DNA from: Chondrocystis sp. NIES-4102
GTDB lineage: Bacteria; Cyanobacteriota; Cyanobacteriia; Cyanobacteriales; Xenococcaceae
Direction of reading: 5' to 3'
NCBI GenBank assembly: GCA_002368355.1
Contig: AP018281.1
Location: forward strand, 310,001-374,000
DNA length: 64,000 bases
This document shows positions 46,085 through 55,671 of the stretch, in pieces. The notes beneath the pieces were generated by a model, which did not search any database, was not told the DNA's origin, and worked only from the letters and a program-made list of their open reading frames with translations. Position 1 is the stretch's first letter; each line of letters begins with the position of its first letter. The position numbers and the translations under genes were made by a program.

Positions 46085-48259
46085 TTATATTTTTGTTAAC
46101 TTGTTAAATTCGGCTAATTCTGTTTCTAAAGTTTTTTGTTGATTTTTGTATTGTTCTAAGTTGTTTCTAATTTCAAGTTGCTGTTTTTCTGCGTCGCTGA
46201 GACATTCTAGATAAGTACTGTCTATTGTTTCTAGAGCATCGCTAATTTTTTGAGCTTCTATTTCTAATGCTAAATTTATATCCTGTAAGATTTTGTCTAG
46301 TAAGTTTTTGGTAAAAGATTGATAGTAATTAGCTAAGTCTTTTTTGATTTTTTGTACAGATGCTTCTATATCGTTTTCGTTTTGTTGATTATATTTATTA
46401 ACCAAGAAATAAACTATAGCGCAAACTACAAGACCCAAAAGCCAGGGAAATTTATTAAATAGTTGAGGAAACTTACCAATAATTTGATTTTTAGAAACTT
46501 TTGAACTTACAATAAAAGGAATTATCAACATAACAGGCATTAAGGTCGCCATTATATTGCCTCTTAGTTCTTTGACTATGTAACCTATTAAAGATTTTTG
46601 TTTATATGTAGTTGTACAAGTAGTGCCGACAAAAGATATAAGAAAATTTCCTTCTAAATCTAAATCACTTGGTGGGGTAAAGGGAGAGGAAGTAAAAAGA
46701 TTTGGAACTACATTTATTTGATGGGTGGTTCTTTTTAAAAAACCATTTAAACCACCGTTATTATAGATATTAGTAATCTTTTGCCACTCTTTACTTGTCC
46801 ATGTCTTTAAAGAATTAACGCAAAAATTAATTAAGCTTAAGTTGAGATCATCAAAATCAGGACGGGATTCATCTTTTAGGATAATTATCTTTTGACCATT
46901 TTGAGTGGTGATAGTCGGGGTTAAATTATCAACAAAATCTTGAATAGTATATATAATACTTTTTTTACTATAGTTATCTAAAATTGCAGCTTTAGATTGA
47001 GATAAATCTGATTTAATTTGCTTAAATAGTAGATCTTTTCCTCTTTCAATCTCAGTAATAGTGCTTTTACTAACTTCTTTCCAATTGACTTGATTTAATG
47101 ATGCAATTTTGGCTTCTTCTGCTGCAATAGTTTGAGTAAGTGAGGCGATTTTATTCAAGTAAAATGGTTTGATTGATTCAACCTCAGCAATCAGTTTAAT
47201 AAAGAGACGTTTAGCTAACAGATTTTCTGGTTGACGTTTAACAAGATTTTCTAGCAGTTTGAAAAAAGAAGTTTGTGTTTTTAGTAATTTCTTATCTATT
47301 TCTAAATTAAGATCAGTGCCAGTATTATTTGCGCTTTCAAGATAAAGAGAAATCAATTCTAACTCTTTAGTTGTCACCTCATTATTTATCCAAGTTGCTA
47401 AATTTTCTAAATTAGTTGTAGCTATAGCCTCTGCTTGAGTATCTTGCTGAAAATTCGGAAGTTTAGCAATAATATACTGTTGAGAAATAAAACCTGCATC
47501 AAAATTTTTAATAAAAGATTTCTCCTTAATAGATAAAGGTTCTTGGCTATCAATTACGATTAACATTAAATCACAATCTATCAAATCCCAATATTCTAAG
47601 TTAGTCTTGCTATTAATAGTTTCATTACGAAGATCAAAAACTATCTCGGCAACCCCAGCCCCATAATTAGGACTGGCTAAAGTAATTTTATCTCCCGACT
47701 CAAGTAAGTGCAACTTTTCAACTCGCTTACCATTAACAAACGTACCATTTGTACTTTGAAGATCGCATATTTGCCATTGTGTGATCTTGGAATTATTAAT
47801 AATAGGTTGAATTTTAAGATGATTCCAAGATACCCCTTGATATAACTTAGAACTGAGGGTAATATCAGATTCTGGACAACGCCCGATCGCGATGGTTTTA
47901 TTATCTTGTAGTTGATAGTTTTGTCTTATTTCAATATTTTTATCTCTAATTTCCTTAAACTTTAAACTGGCAATTTGTTGTCTACCACTCTTTTCTGGCA
48001 CTTCCACTAAAGTATCAAATTTTAGCTCAAAAACTGTTTTTAATTGCTCATTTGTAAAAATTAAATCGTATAATTCCTGGGCTAAAGCTAACTTTTCACT
48101 TACTATTTGTACTGAGATTTTCTTCTGTTCCAGCGTGGAGTGCAATCTGGCTAAATTTTTCGATATTTGTTTAAAATCTTCACAATCGTCTAAACTTTTG
48201 TGTAAAAATTGCTGGAAATTTTCTAGTATTTGACTTAATTTATCTGCTTTTATTGCCAT
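46085..48259 (-). CDS. FHA-domain protein with two membrane helices and coiled coils
   Basis: 724 residues. An FHA phosphothreonine-binding domain lies at about 123-215: IAIGRCPESDITLSS, the conserved Ser-x-x-His as VSWNHLKI, and QSTNGTFVNGKRV. The rest is mainly helical, with two membrane helices near 570-586 and 602-618 and coiled-coil stretches before and after (QKIKKDLANYYQSF, ETIDSTYLECLSDAEKQQ). It most likely recruits phosphorylated partners to the membrane. The kinase gene lies directly downstream on the same strand, its likely source of phosphorylation. Confidence 0.85.
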   Translation of the reverse strand: MAIKADKLSQILENFQQFLHKSLDDCEDFKQISKNLARLHSTLEQKKISVQIVSEKLALAQELYDLIFTNEQLKTVFELKFDTLVEVPEKSGRQQIASLKFKEIRDKNIEIRQNYQLQDNKTIAIGRCPESDITLSSKLYQGVSWNHLKIQPIINNSKITQWQICDLQSTNGTFVNGKRVEKLHLLESGDKITLASPNYGAGVAEIVFDLRNETINSKTNLEYWDLIDCDLMLIVIDSQEPLSIKEKSFIKNFDAGFISQQYIIAKLPNFQQDTQAEAIATTNLENLATWINNEVTTKELELISLYLESANNTGTDLNLEIDKKLLKTQTSFFKLLENLVKRQPENLLAKRLFIKLIAEVESIKPFYLNKIASLTQTIAAEEAKIASLNQVNWKEVSKSTITEIERGKDLLFKQIKSDLSQSKAAILDNYSKKSIIYTIQDFVDNLTPTITTQNGQKIIILKDESRPDFDDLNLSLINFCVNSLKTWTSKEWQKITNIYNNGGLNGFLKRTTHQINVVPNLFTSSPFTPPSDLDLEGNFLISFVGTTCTTTYKQKSLIGYIVKELRGNIMATLMPVMLIIPFIVSSKVSKNQIIGKFPQLFNKFPWLLGLVVCAIVYFLVNKYNQQNENDIEASVQKIKKDLANYYQSFTKNLLDKILQDINLALEIEAQKISDALETIDSTYLECLSDAEKQQLEIRNNLEQYKNQQKTLETELAEFNKLTKI

Positions 48260-48597
48260 AAAACGCCATTAATATTTTGTTATCTTTATTACCAATCTAA
48301 AAAATATTTGAGCGAGAACGCGCCAAACTTGGCTATTTGAGTAAAGTAAAATAGAAGACCCCAAAGTACGAATGTAAGCTTAAAGCTTAAATAATTTAAA
48401 ATAATATACTATTAAACGACAACAATACGGAATAATATAATACTTAAAGAAAAATTTTTACCATTGCAAGTGTATATTAAACCCTTGGCGGTAGATATTA
48501 GCTATAGGCTAATTAATTATTAATTGAAATTCTTATATCTCAAAGATATCAAGACGAGGGGATAACAATAAAAAATAGTTAAATCAACTTTAAAATA

Positions 48598-49710
48598 TTG
48601 AGAACTTTTAATAAATTATTACAATATAAAGCTATTGTATCCGTATTATCTGGCACAATCGCGATCTTGGGAATATGTTCATTTCCATCTCCCAGCTTAT
48701 CTAAATCCCTCAAAGTTGCAACTAAAACTTTTGTCCCCTTTTCCTTTGTGCAAGATGGACGCTATATTGGTTTTAGCATCGATCTTTGGGAAAAAATAGC
48801 AGAAGAATTAAACCTAGAGTACGAACTATACGGAGAACAAACCGTCGATGATCTTCTAACCTCAGTTAGTAGTGGTAGTACAGATATAGCGATCGCTGGA
48901 ATTACGATCACCGCAGAAAGAGAAAAAACTGTCGATTTCTCCTACTCTTTTTATGAATCTGGTTTACAGATATTAGTTCCAGCCAATGCTAAAGTTTCTC
49001 CCGTCAACTCCTTTGTTTGGTTAATTTTCTCGCCGATTTTACTTAGAACTATTGGAGTATTATTACTAATAATTATTATTGTCGCCCATATCTGCTGGTT
49101 CTTTGAACGTCAGAATAACCCAGAAATGTTTCCCCGTAGTTACTTAAAAGGTATCTGGGAAGCCTATTGGTGGGCGGTAGTCACCCTAGTGACGGTGGGG
49201 TATGGCGATAAAACTCCTATTGGTATCCCAGGTAGAATTATTGCAACTATTTGGATGTTTACAGGAGTACTATTAATATCCTATTTTACAGCTTCCGTTA
49301 GTTCCGCACTCACTGTTCAACAATTAGAAAATAATATCCAAACTCCTGAAAATCTTAATGGTAAAAGAGTTGCCACCCTAGAAGGTAGCACAGCAGCAGC
49401 TTATTTAGCCAATCGACCTATTAAAAAAATTGAGTTTGACACCATAGAAGAAGCCTTTACATCCTTAGATGCACAAGAAGTAGACGCAATAGTTTACGAT
49501 GCACCAGTGTTACAAAACTATGCAGCTAAAGAAGGAGTAGGGAAAGCTAAAGTAGTAGGTTCTATTTTTGCCAAACAGAGTTATGGAATTGTGCTAAAAA
49601 CTAATAGTCCCTATCGTGAACAAGTTAATCAAGCATTATTAAAACTGGTGGAAAATGGCATTTATGAAGAAATATATCAAAAGTGGTTTGGAGATAACGA
49701 AGCTTCATAG
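48598..49710 (+). CDS. GluR0-like ligand-gated potassium channel
   Basis: 370 residues from a TTG; no ATG exists upstream in frame, and the signal peptide (about 1-35, ending SPSLS) supports it. A periplasmic ligand-binding lobe (SBP_bac_3 type: TFVPFSFVQDGRYIGF, VDDLLTSVSSG, DIAIAGITITAERE) is split by a pore module: two helices around TVTLVTVGYGDKTP with the K+ filter TVGYGD at 199-204. Same layout as Synechocystis GluR0. It probably opens on glutamate or a similar amino acid and conducts K+. Confidence 0.9.
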   Translation: MRTFNKLLQYKAIVSVLSGTIAILGICSFPSPSLSKSLKVATKTFVPFSFVQDGRYIGFSIDLWEKIAEELNLEYELYGEQTVDDLLTSVSSGSTDIAIAGITITAEREKTVDFSYSFYESGLQILVPANAKVSPVNSFVWLIFSPILLRTIGVLLLIIIIVAHICWFFERQNNPEMFPRSYLKGIWEAYWWAVVTLVTVGYGDKTPIGIPGRIIATIWMFTGVLLISYFTASVSSALTVQQLENNIQTPENLNGKRVATLEGSTAAAYLANRPIKKIEFDTIEEAFTSLDAQEVDAIVYDAPVLQNYAAKEGVGKAKVVGSIFAKQSYGIVLKTNSPYREQVNQALLKLVENGIYEEIYQKWFGDNEAS

Positions 49711-49731
49711 ATGTAGTTAGGAGTCAGGAGA

Positions 49732-49779
<48 letters not shown>

Positions 49780-49874
49780 TCAGGAGACAGGAGTTAGGTA
49801 GTGGGTAGTAGGTAGTAGGTAAGGAGACAGGAGACAGGAGTCTGGAGATAGGAGTTAGGAGTCTGGAGAAGAGT

Positions 49875-49894
49875 AATCCCACAAGGGGACAATG
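49875..49894 (-). repeat. 20-bp dispersed element, copy 6
   Basis: Exact reverse complement of CATTGTCCCCTTGTGGGATT. Confidence 0.9.
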
Positions 49895-49899
49895 AGGGT

Positions 49900-49919
49900 A
49901 ATCCCACAAGGGGACAATG
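49900..49919 (-). repeat. 20-bp dispersed element, copy 7
   Basis: Exact reverse complement, five bases after copy 6. Confidence 0.9.
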
Positions 49920-49998
49920 AGAGTAACGAGTAACAAGAAGCTAAAAGCTACCGTAAAGGATTAGCAACGCGCCAAGAAGCTAATATTAATAAGCTAAC

Positions 49999-51324
49999 TT
50001 AAATCTGAACTAGCTTAATCTTACCTTCTGCCTGAGTGAGTGCTAAAATTTGTCCGTAACTGGCGATCGCAATTAGGGAATGCCAATTATTAATAGCAAT
50101 GGAGATAATTATTTCTTTAGTGTTAATATCCCACAGGGCGATCGATTCATTCACCCCCACACTAGCAATTGTTGCCCCATCGAGACTAAAGTTTAAGTTA
50201 ATAATCCCTTGTTTATGTCCCGTTAAACTAGTAATTTCTTCTTTTGTTTCAATATTCCAAAGTTTAATTATTTTATCTTTACCTCCACTGGCTAATATAT
50301 TGCCGTCGGGACTAAAAGTTAAAGCTTCAATTGCCGATTTATGTCCATTTAAACTAGTAATTTCTTCTTTTGTTTGAGTATTCCAAAGTTTAACTATTTT
50401 ATCTGCCCCTGCACTGGCTAATGTATTACCATCACCACTTAAAGCTACAGCACTAATAGCTAATTTATGACCTTTAAAATCTGCAATTTCTGTTTGGTTG
50501 GTAATCTGCCAAAGTTTAACTATTTTATCTGCCCCTGCACTTACTAATTTTTGTCCGTCGCTACTAAAAGCTAAGGCATTGATCGCCATTTTTTGTGGGG
50601 GTAAAGTCACAATTAATTCTTGAGTTGCAACATTCCAGATTTTAATAGTTTTATCCGTAGCTGCAGTAGCTAACATTTGTCCGTCGCCACTAAAAGCTAA
50701 GGCTGTAATTTCCGTCTCATGTGCCGATATTTCGCCGATAGGGGTTAAATTAATTAAATTCCACAGGTTTTTACCTGCAATGGCTTGATCTAATAATTCT
50801 GGGGAAGCTGTGGGGAGATTAACTTCTATTGGTGGCGGTTGATCTTCACTTTCAACAGGTAATTCTTTTGACTGCTGCTTAGGAGGATCTGCTATAGGAC
50901 TTGAGATCACAACTAAATCGGGGACAGTTGCTTTAGTTACTTCTTTGACTGGTGTAGATATTGCCGTAAAATTTACCATTACCGTAGGATTTAGGGTAAT
51001 TGCTTCAAAGATAAATTCGGGCCCTTTTAAACCTAAAGTAATGCGATCGCCCGATGTTAAGATTTTGCTGTCCGTCAAGCGATCGCTATTGACTAAAGTA
51101 CCGTTAGTTGTTCCTAAATCTTTGATTACCCAATTGGAATCGACTAAAGATATCTCTGCGTGGTGACGTGATACGGTGATGTATTTATGGGAATCTAAAA
51201 CAATTTGACAGTCGGGAGAGCGACCAATAACCACAATTTCATTGCCAGATAAGGGATATTCAGGATTTTTTTCGGTCTTTAGATCTAGATTTAATATTAA
51301 AGTAGCTAAATTGGAATTATTCAT
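49999..51324 (-). CDS. FHA-WD40 protein
   Basis: 441 residues. The N-terminal FHA domain (about 25-108) has VVIGRSPDCQIVLDS, TVSRHHAEISL and GTTNGTLVNSDRL. A Pro/Glu-rich linker follows, then six WD40 repeats from about 185 to the end, each like AFSGDGQMLATAATDKTIKIW. Two repeats share 33 identical bases (50383-50415 and 50509-50541) 126 bases apart. The protein should bind phosphothreonine and several partners. It is divergent from the coiled-coil operon at 51741 and may share its promoter region. Confidence 0.92.
   Translation of the reverse strand: MNNSNLATLILNLDLKTEKNPEYPLSGNEIVVIGRSPDCQIVLDSHKYITVSRHHAEISLVDSNWVIKDLGTTNGTLVNSDRLTDSKILTSGDRITLGLKGPEFIFEAITLNPTVMVNFTAISTPVKEVTKATVPDLVVISSPIADPPKQQSKELPVESEDQPPPIEVNLPTASPELLDQAIAGKNLWNLINLTPIGEISAHETEITALAFSGDGQMLATAATDKTIKIWNVATQELIVTLPPQKMAINALAFSSDGQKLVSAGADKIVKLWQITNQTEIADFKGHKLAISAVALSGDGNTLASAGADKIVKLWNTQTKEEITSLNGHKSAIEALTFSPDGNILASGGKDKIIKLWNIETKEEITSLTGHKQGIINLNFSLDGATIASVGVNESIALWDINTKEIIISIAINNWHSLIAIASYGQILALTQAEGKIKLVQI
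50383..50541 (-). repeat. Near-identical WD40 repeat DNA
   Basis: A 33-base identical segment is present in two neighbouring WD40 units, offset 126 bases (42 codons), indicating recent duplication or gene conversion of blades. Confidence 0.8.
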
Positions 51325-51740
51325 CTTTACTTCTGTTTATATAGCTATTCGTTGCGTTTTTTTTACTTTTATTACAATTACTTTTATTGTTATGCTTTCT
51401 GATTTTGAGCAAAAATAAGTCGATATTTATTATAAAAGCCTAAATCCACATCAGAGTATCTTTAATTATCTTTAAGACATATTAAACTGTAACTAACAAT
51501 ACTAAAAAATATAATTAACTCCGAAAATCCTATATTTAAAGTTTTGTTGCAGTTTTTTTAAAATATCGCATTACAGCCGTATTTTAAATATAGTTACTAA
51601 AATATAACCCGCGACAACTAAAACTTATAAATATATTTGAAACCCATTTAAGTAAAAAAGTATCAAATTAAGTATCTTTTTTATAACTTTCTTATATATT
51701 TCCATAATATTTTCTTAATTGTTTATATTGAGGTCAAGTA
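51325..51740. promoter_or_regulatory. Divergent AT-rich region between the FHA-WD40 gene and the coiled-coil operon
   Basis: 416 bases, extremely AT-rich. Near 51652-51682 AAAAAGTATC is followed by AAGTATCTTTTTT, a repeated AGTATC motif. GAGG precedes the 51741 ATG. It should hold both promoters, but no classical boxes can be assigned safely. Confidence 0.4.
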
Positions 51741-52634
51741 ATGGCAGAAGAAATTAACGTCTTAATGGATCAGTGCGAAGAAAAATCACAGATCTTAATA
51801 ACCGATGCGAATGAAGCACTAGATGAAGTAGAGCGAATTGTTGAACTTGCCAATAATTTAGCTGATGAACTAACTACAGCCAACGAAGAGGCGCAAGCTA
51901 GTTGGGAAGCAATTATTAGCGAACTAGAAGCAGCAGAAGAGTCATTAGAAGCAGAAATGGAAGCCACCAGGGAAAATCTGACGACTTTTCAAGAAAAGAT
52001 TGCCGAAGTTGGCGAGGGTATTAGCGAAGCGATGGAAAGATTTAAAACTCGCTTAGAAGAAGTCAATAATCGCAAAAGTGAAATATCAGAGCAAATATCA
52101 GAGCAAACCGAGAGTGCTAATTCTGGCTTAGAAGAATTTACCCAAAACATTAGTAGTTTTGAAGAAAAGATTACTACCCATCAAGAAACAGCTAATAGTA
52201 ACCTAGAAGAACATAATAATGCTTTAGATGCTGCCACTGAAAGCTTTGAGGAGAAAAAAGCCAATCTGATCGAACAGTTTGAAACACTAGAAACAGAATT
52301 GCAAGACAAACTAGAAAGCGTAAGCGAAAACTTTTCTAAAGTTGCCCAAGAAAGCCAAACAAAACAAGGAGATCTAACAGGGAATTTAGAATCTTTAGTT
52401 AGTGATGTGGGTAGCAAACTGACAGGTAAATTTAGTGGGGATGTACTTAAAGAATTAACTGGAGGCGCAGAATCCGTCACCAAAGCATTCTCAACCTTAA
52501 CCGATACGGGAGAACAAATGCAGGATGCGTTAGACGGGGGTATAGGTAAGATTGTCGACGAGGTTGGTAAAGTTACCGACTTAGTTGATGATGTCAAACC
52601 AGTCTTAGATATGGCGAAAAAGTTATTAGGATAG
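51741..52634 (+). CDS. Acidic coiled-coil protein 1 of the four-gene array
   Basis: 297 residues, almost entirely charged helix with heptads (AEESLEAEMEATRENLTTF; VSENFSKVAQESQTKQ). Strongly acidic, with one Cys (residue 8) and one Trp near 59. The C-terminus turns amphipathic and hydrophobic (VGKVTDLVDDVKPVLDMAKKLL). No signal peptide. It resembles MCP-like cytoplasmic helical bundles without a sensing domain. First gene of the seven-gene operon; GAGG lies about six bases before the ATG. Function unknown. Confidence 0.8.
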   Translation: MAEEINVLMDQCEEKSQILITDANEALDEVERIVELANNLADELTTANEEAQASWEAIISELEAAEESLEAEMEATRENLTTFQEKIAEVGEGISEAMERFKTRLEEVNNRKSEISEQISEQTESANSGLEEFTQNISSFEEKITTHQETANSNLEEHNNALDAATESFEEKKANLIEQFETLETELQDKLESVSENFSKVAQESQTKQGDLTGNLESLVSDVGSKLTGKFSGDVLKELTGGAESVTKAFSTLTDTGEQMQDALDGGIGKIVDEVGKVTDLVDDVKPVLDMAKKLLG

Positions 52635-52681
52635 CTCAGTTATCTAATCATATTTTCTATCTCAAATAGGGGCAAAAAAAC

Positions 52682-53674
52682 ATGGCAGAAGTACAGGTTT
52701 TAGAACAAAATATCGCAGAATCTGAGGAGAAGTTGCAAGAAATTCTCGATGCGATAGAGTTAGCAACTGTTCAAATGGGGGAACTATCAACCCAGTTAGA
52801 ATCTACCAGCAGCACTCTAGAAGCAACTAAAGATACAGTTATGGAAACTTTAGCAACTGCTACCGAAGAGTTTGAAACCACCACAACCGAATTTACCGAT
52901 TCTCGCGACGAAACCCTAGAGGTATTATCTGGTTTGCAAGAAAGTTTAACTGAACTATTGGAAAATCTGGATAAGGGTAAAGAAGATGTAGACAACGCTG
53001 AAAATGAGTTTGGCAGCGAAAACGAGAACCAACAAAGCGAGTTGGATAGTACCTTAGAAGAACTGGTTGGCACTTTTGAAGAGTTAACCGAATCTATAGC
53101 AGGTATGGAAGAAACTTTAAGCACCACCGACGAAGAAACCGAAAGCTTTTTTAGTGATTTAGGGGAGAAAGTCGAAGAGTTAAAATCCCAAATGGAAACG
53201 GCTCAAGCAGATACTGAGGCTGATTTTGAGGACATAGCCAGTAACATCGGTGATACCCTCAAGTCCGATTTAGCATCTTTATTAGATGATTTTAGTAGTC
53301 AACTTACTGAGGAGCAACTGAGTGAAATAACTTCGGGGTTTGAAGAGTTAACTGGCAACTTCGATGAAATGCTCAATTCCTTTAGCGAAGATACAGAAGA
53401 ATTAGCCAATCAACTGCAAGAGCGATTAACCGAAATTTTTGAAAATTCCGCCGAATATGCGGGAGAAACCATGAAAGACGAGGTACAAGAGTCTTTTGAG
53501 GACGCGATCAAAGATTCAGTTAAAGCCTTGATGGAAGAAATGACTGAAAACACAGTAATGATGACTGTTGGAACATCAGTTACTGGTGCATTATCGCCAA
53601 TTTTACCAGTACTAGTAATAGCCAAAAAAGCTATAGAAACAATGAATGCGGTTGCAGGTGCATTCGGCTTATAG
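52682..53674 (+). CDS. Acidic coiled-coil protein 2, with hydrophobic C-terminus
   Basis: 330 residues. Long acidic coiled coils rich in Glu/Thr/Ser (TTTEFTDSRDETLEVLSGLQ; FEELTESIAGMEETLSTTDE) and no Cys or Trp. The last 40 residues contain a hydrophobic segment, VGTSVTGALSPILPVLVIAKK, that could insert in or bind a membrane. AGGGGC lies before the ATG, 47 bases after gene 1. The helical rod plus hydrophobic tail is reminiscent of helical pore-forming or membrane-tethering proteins, but there is no sequence proof. Confidence 0.8.
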   Translation: MAEVQVLEQNIAESEEKLQEILDAIELATVQMGELSTQLESTSSTLEATKDTVMETLATATEEFETTTTEFTDSRDETLEVLSGLQESLTELLENLDKGKEDVDNAENEFGSENENQQSELDSTLEELVGTFEELTESIAGMEETLSTTDEETESFFSDLGEKVEELKSQMETAQADTEADFEDIASNIGDTLKSDLASLLDDFSSQLTEEQLSEITSGFEELTGNFDEMLNSFSEDTEELANQLQERLTEIFENSAEYAGETMKDEVQESFEDAIKDSVKALMEEMTENTVMMTVGTSVTGALSPILPVLVIAKKAIETMNAVAGAFGL

Positions 53675-53701
53675 ATTTTAAATATTTAGAGGTAATTAAT
53701 T

Positions 53702-54634
53702 ATGAGTGATATCGCCCAGACTCTATCTACAATGTCTCAGCTAATTATGGAGTTTCCCGAACGATTGGAAGGGATTATTACCCAAGCCCAAGAAGTGGAA
53801 GCAGAAGCAACGCAACTGACGGAAAATGTTGCCGAAAAACAACAACAAGTAGCGGATATTTTAGAGCAAATACAGACTGCGCTTAATGAAATGCGCGACG
53901 AAATTACTGAACATCAGTCTCAAACTGAAACCGAAGTAAGCAGTTTTGAAGATAGTGTGCAGACTTTAACTGAGTTTTTGAGTGAAGCTACCCAACAGAT
54001 GGGAGAACAAATCGCCGAAACCCAAGAAAAAATGACTCAATTTCGTGACAGCCTCGCAGAAAATCGCACCGCTACCGAGGAAAAACAAGAAGAAAGCACA
54101 ACTGCTGTAGATAGTTCCCATGAAGCTTTAACCCAAAGCCAAGAGCAACTAGCAACAGCAATGGAAAGTACTATCGAAAAAATAGAATCTTTGCGAGAAA
54201 AGTTAGAATCCGCCAAAACCATGATGGGTGATGAGATGGATAACTTTAGCGAAAAAGTAAACCAGGGACAAGAGGATATTGGTGGCAATATTCAAACCTT
54301 GGCAAGTGAATTTAGTAATATTGCCCAACAATTTACAAGTAGCTTGAGTGAAGTTAATGAGGCTTTTAGTGGTGGTGTTGATGATTTGATGGAGGATGCC
54401 CAAACCAAGATTGAAGAAGAATTAAAAGAATTAATTAATGGAGCGGTGGAAACAGTTACCGAAGCCATTGACGGCATGGTTAGTACAATTAGCGATTCGG
54501 AAGAAGAATCATCGGGGGCGAGAAAGCTATTAGAGCCTTTATTTGAGCAATTAGACGGTTTTATTGAGCCTCTAGAAGATGGTATTGAAGGTGTCAAAAA
54601 CGCAGCAGGTAAAGTAGGCGTTGATTTTGATTAA
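53702..54634 (+). CDS. Acidic coiled-coil protein 3 of the array
   Basis: 310 residues, Gln/Glu/Thr-rich coiled coil (QQVADILEQIQTALNEMRDE; ATEEKQEESTTAVDSSHEAL). No Cys or Trp. C-terminal section has amphipathic helices (LINGAVETVTEAIDGMVSTI; LLEPLFEQLDGFIEPLEDG). AGAGG precedes the ATG. It starts 27 bases after gene 2. Same size and layout as its neighbours, so they are probably paralogs, although identity is too low to align with confidence by eye. Confidence 0.8.
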   Translation: MSDIAQTLSTMSQLIMEFPERLEGIITQAQEVEAEATQLTENVAEKQQQVADILEQIQTALNEMRDEITEHQSQTETEVSSFEDSVQTLTEFLSEATQQMGEQIAETQEKMTQFRDSLAENRTATEEKQEESTTAVDSSHEALTQSQEQLATAMESTIEKIESLREKLESAKTMMGDEMDNFSEKVNQGQEDIGGNIQTLASEFSNIAQQFTSSLSEVNEAFSGGVDDLMEDAQTKIEEELKELINGAVETVTEAIDGMVSTISDSEEESSGARKLLEPLFEQLDGFIEPLEDGIEGVKNAAGKVGVDFD

Positions 54635-54669
54635 TTTCTAGCAATATTTATAGATAAGGGAGCAAGAGT

Positions 54670-55575
54670 ATGGCAACAAATTTTGAAACCTCCGCAGCAG
54701 AAACGGTGACGCAATTACAAGAATTGATGAATCGCGCAGATGTAGCAGAAACCGAGCTTTCCGAAGCTAGAGAAAAATTAGCGCAAGTTTCCGAACAATT
54801 CGATGCTAATTGGGATAATTTAGCAGCACGCGCCGAGGCTTTACTAGCAAAAGTTCAAGAGTCGAGAGAAAGTTTGAATACAGAGTCGGAAGCTGTAACT
54901 CAAGCCTTTGCAGAGCTACAAAGCAGTGTAGAATCCTTGCAGTCGGAAGCAACCGAAGAACTAGAAACTACTACAACCGAACTTACAGGATTGGGGGAAG
55001 AATGTGATAGTCAAAGTTCCGAACTCAATGATATGTTTGAATCGGTGCGTGAAACACTAGATAACCTGATAACTAAGGTAGAAGAAGTTACCGAAGACTT
55101 AGAATCTAGCTTTAGCGATAGTGCTACCAAACTAGAAGATGATCTAAGTAGTGCGATCGCAGAGCATCAAGAAGAAATTGAGGGCAAATCCAGCGATACT
55201 CAAACTAAACTTGCGGAGGATGCTAGTAGTCAGTTTGCCGACTTGGTATCTGAATTATCTACCCAATTGGAAACTATTCAAGAAGAACTTAAGACTAAAG
55301 CTGAAGAAAAAGCCGAAGAAAATAAAACCACTACCGAATCAACTTTGAACGATTTCACTAGCGAGCAAAAAGAAGCATTTGGTGATTTAACCGATAAAGC
55401 CCGCGAGTTAGAAGAAAGTTTAAAGAAACTTGGTGAATTCGTCAATAAGACTAGTGATACTGTGGACACTACTAAAGATACTTTAGGGGATGCAGTTAGT
55501 TTAACTAATTCAGGGATGGAGGTAGTTGTGGGGTTAATTGAAGAAACTACAGAATTACTCGGTAAATTTGGTTAA
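54670..55575 (+). CDS. Acidic coiled-coil protein 4 of the array
   Basis: 301 residues. The N-terminal part (EKLAQVSEQFDANWDNL near residue 40) resembles gene 1's ANEEAQASWEAI block, supporting common ancestry. The middle is acidic coiled coil with many Ser/Thr (possible kinase targets), the C-terminus amphipathic (LTNSGMEVVVGLIEETTELLG). GGGAG precedes the ATG, 35 bases after gene 3. One Cys near 117. It is followed 96 bases later by the COP23-like gene. Confidence 0.8.
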   Translation: MATNFETSAAETVTQLQELMNRADVAETELSEAREKLAQVSEQFDANWDNLAARAEALLAKVQESRESLNTESEAVTQAFAELQSSVESLQSEATEELETTTTELTGLGEECDSQSSELNDMFESVRETLDNLITKVEEVTEDLESSFSDSATKLEDDLSSAIAEHQEEIEGKSSDTQTKLAEDASSQFADLVSELSTQLETIQEELKTKAEEKAEENKTTTESTLNDFTSEQKEAFGDLTDKARELEESLKKLGEFVNKTSDTVDTTKDTLGDAVSLTNSGMEVVVGLIEETTELLGKFG

Positions 55576-55671
55576 GAAATCTATTTTTAATCATTCAAAT
55601 CTTTATTATTTTAATTAATAATTCAGTAAAGATTTTAAAGATTTATTATCAACAATACTCACAGTTCAACC

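Noticed and set aside
51741-55575. Coiled-coil genes as chemoreceptors
   Set aside because: No membrane segments, ligand domain or conserved MCP signalling tip is visible; only composition and heptads are similar.
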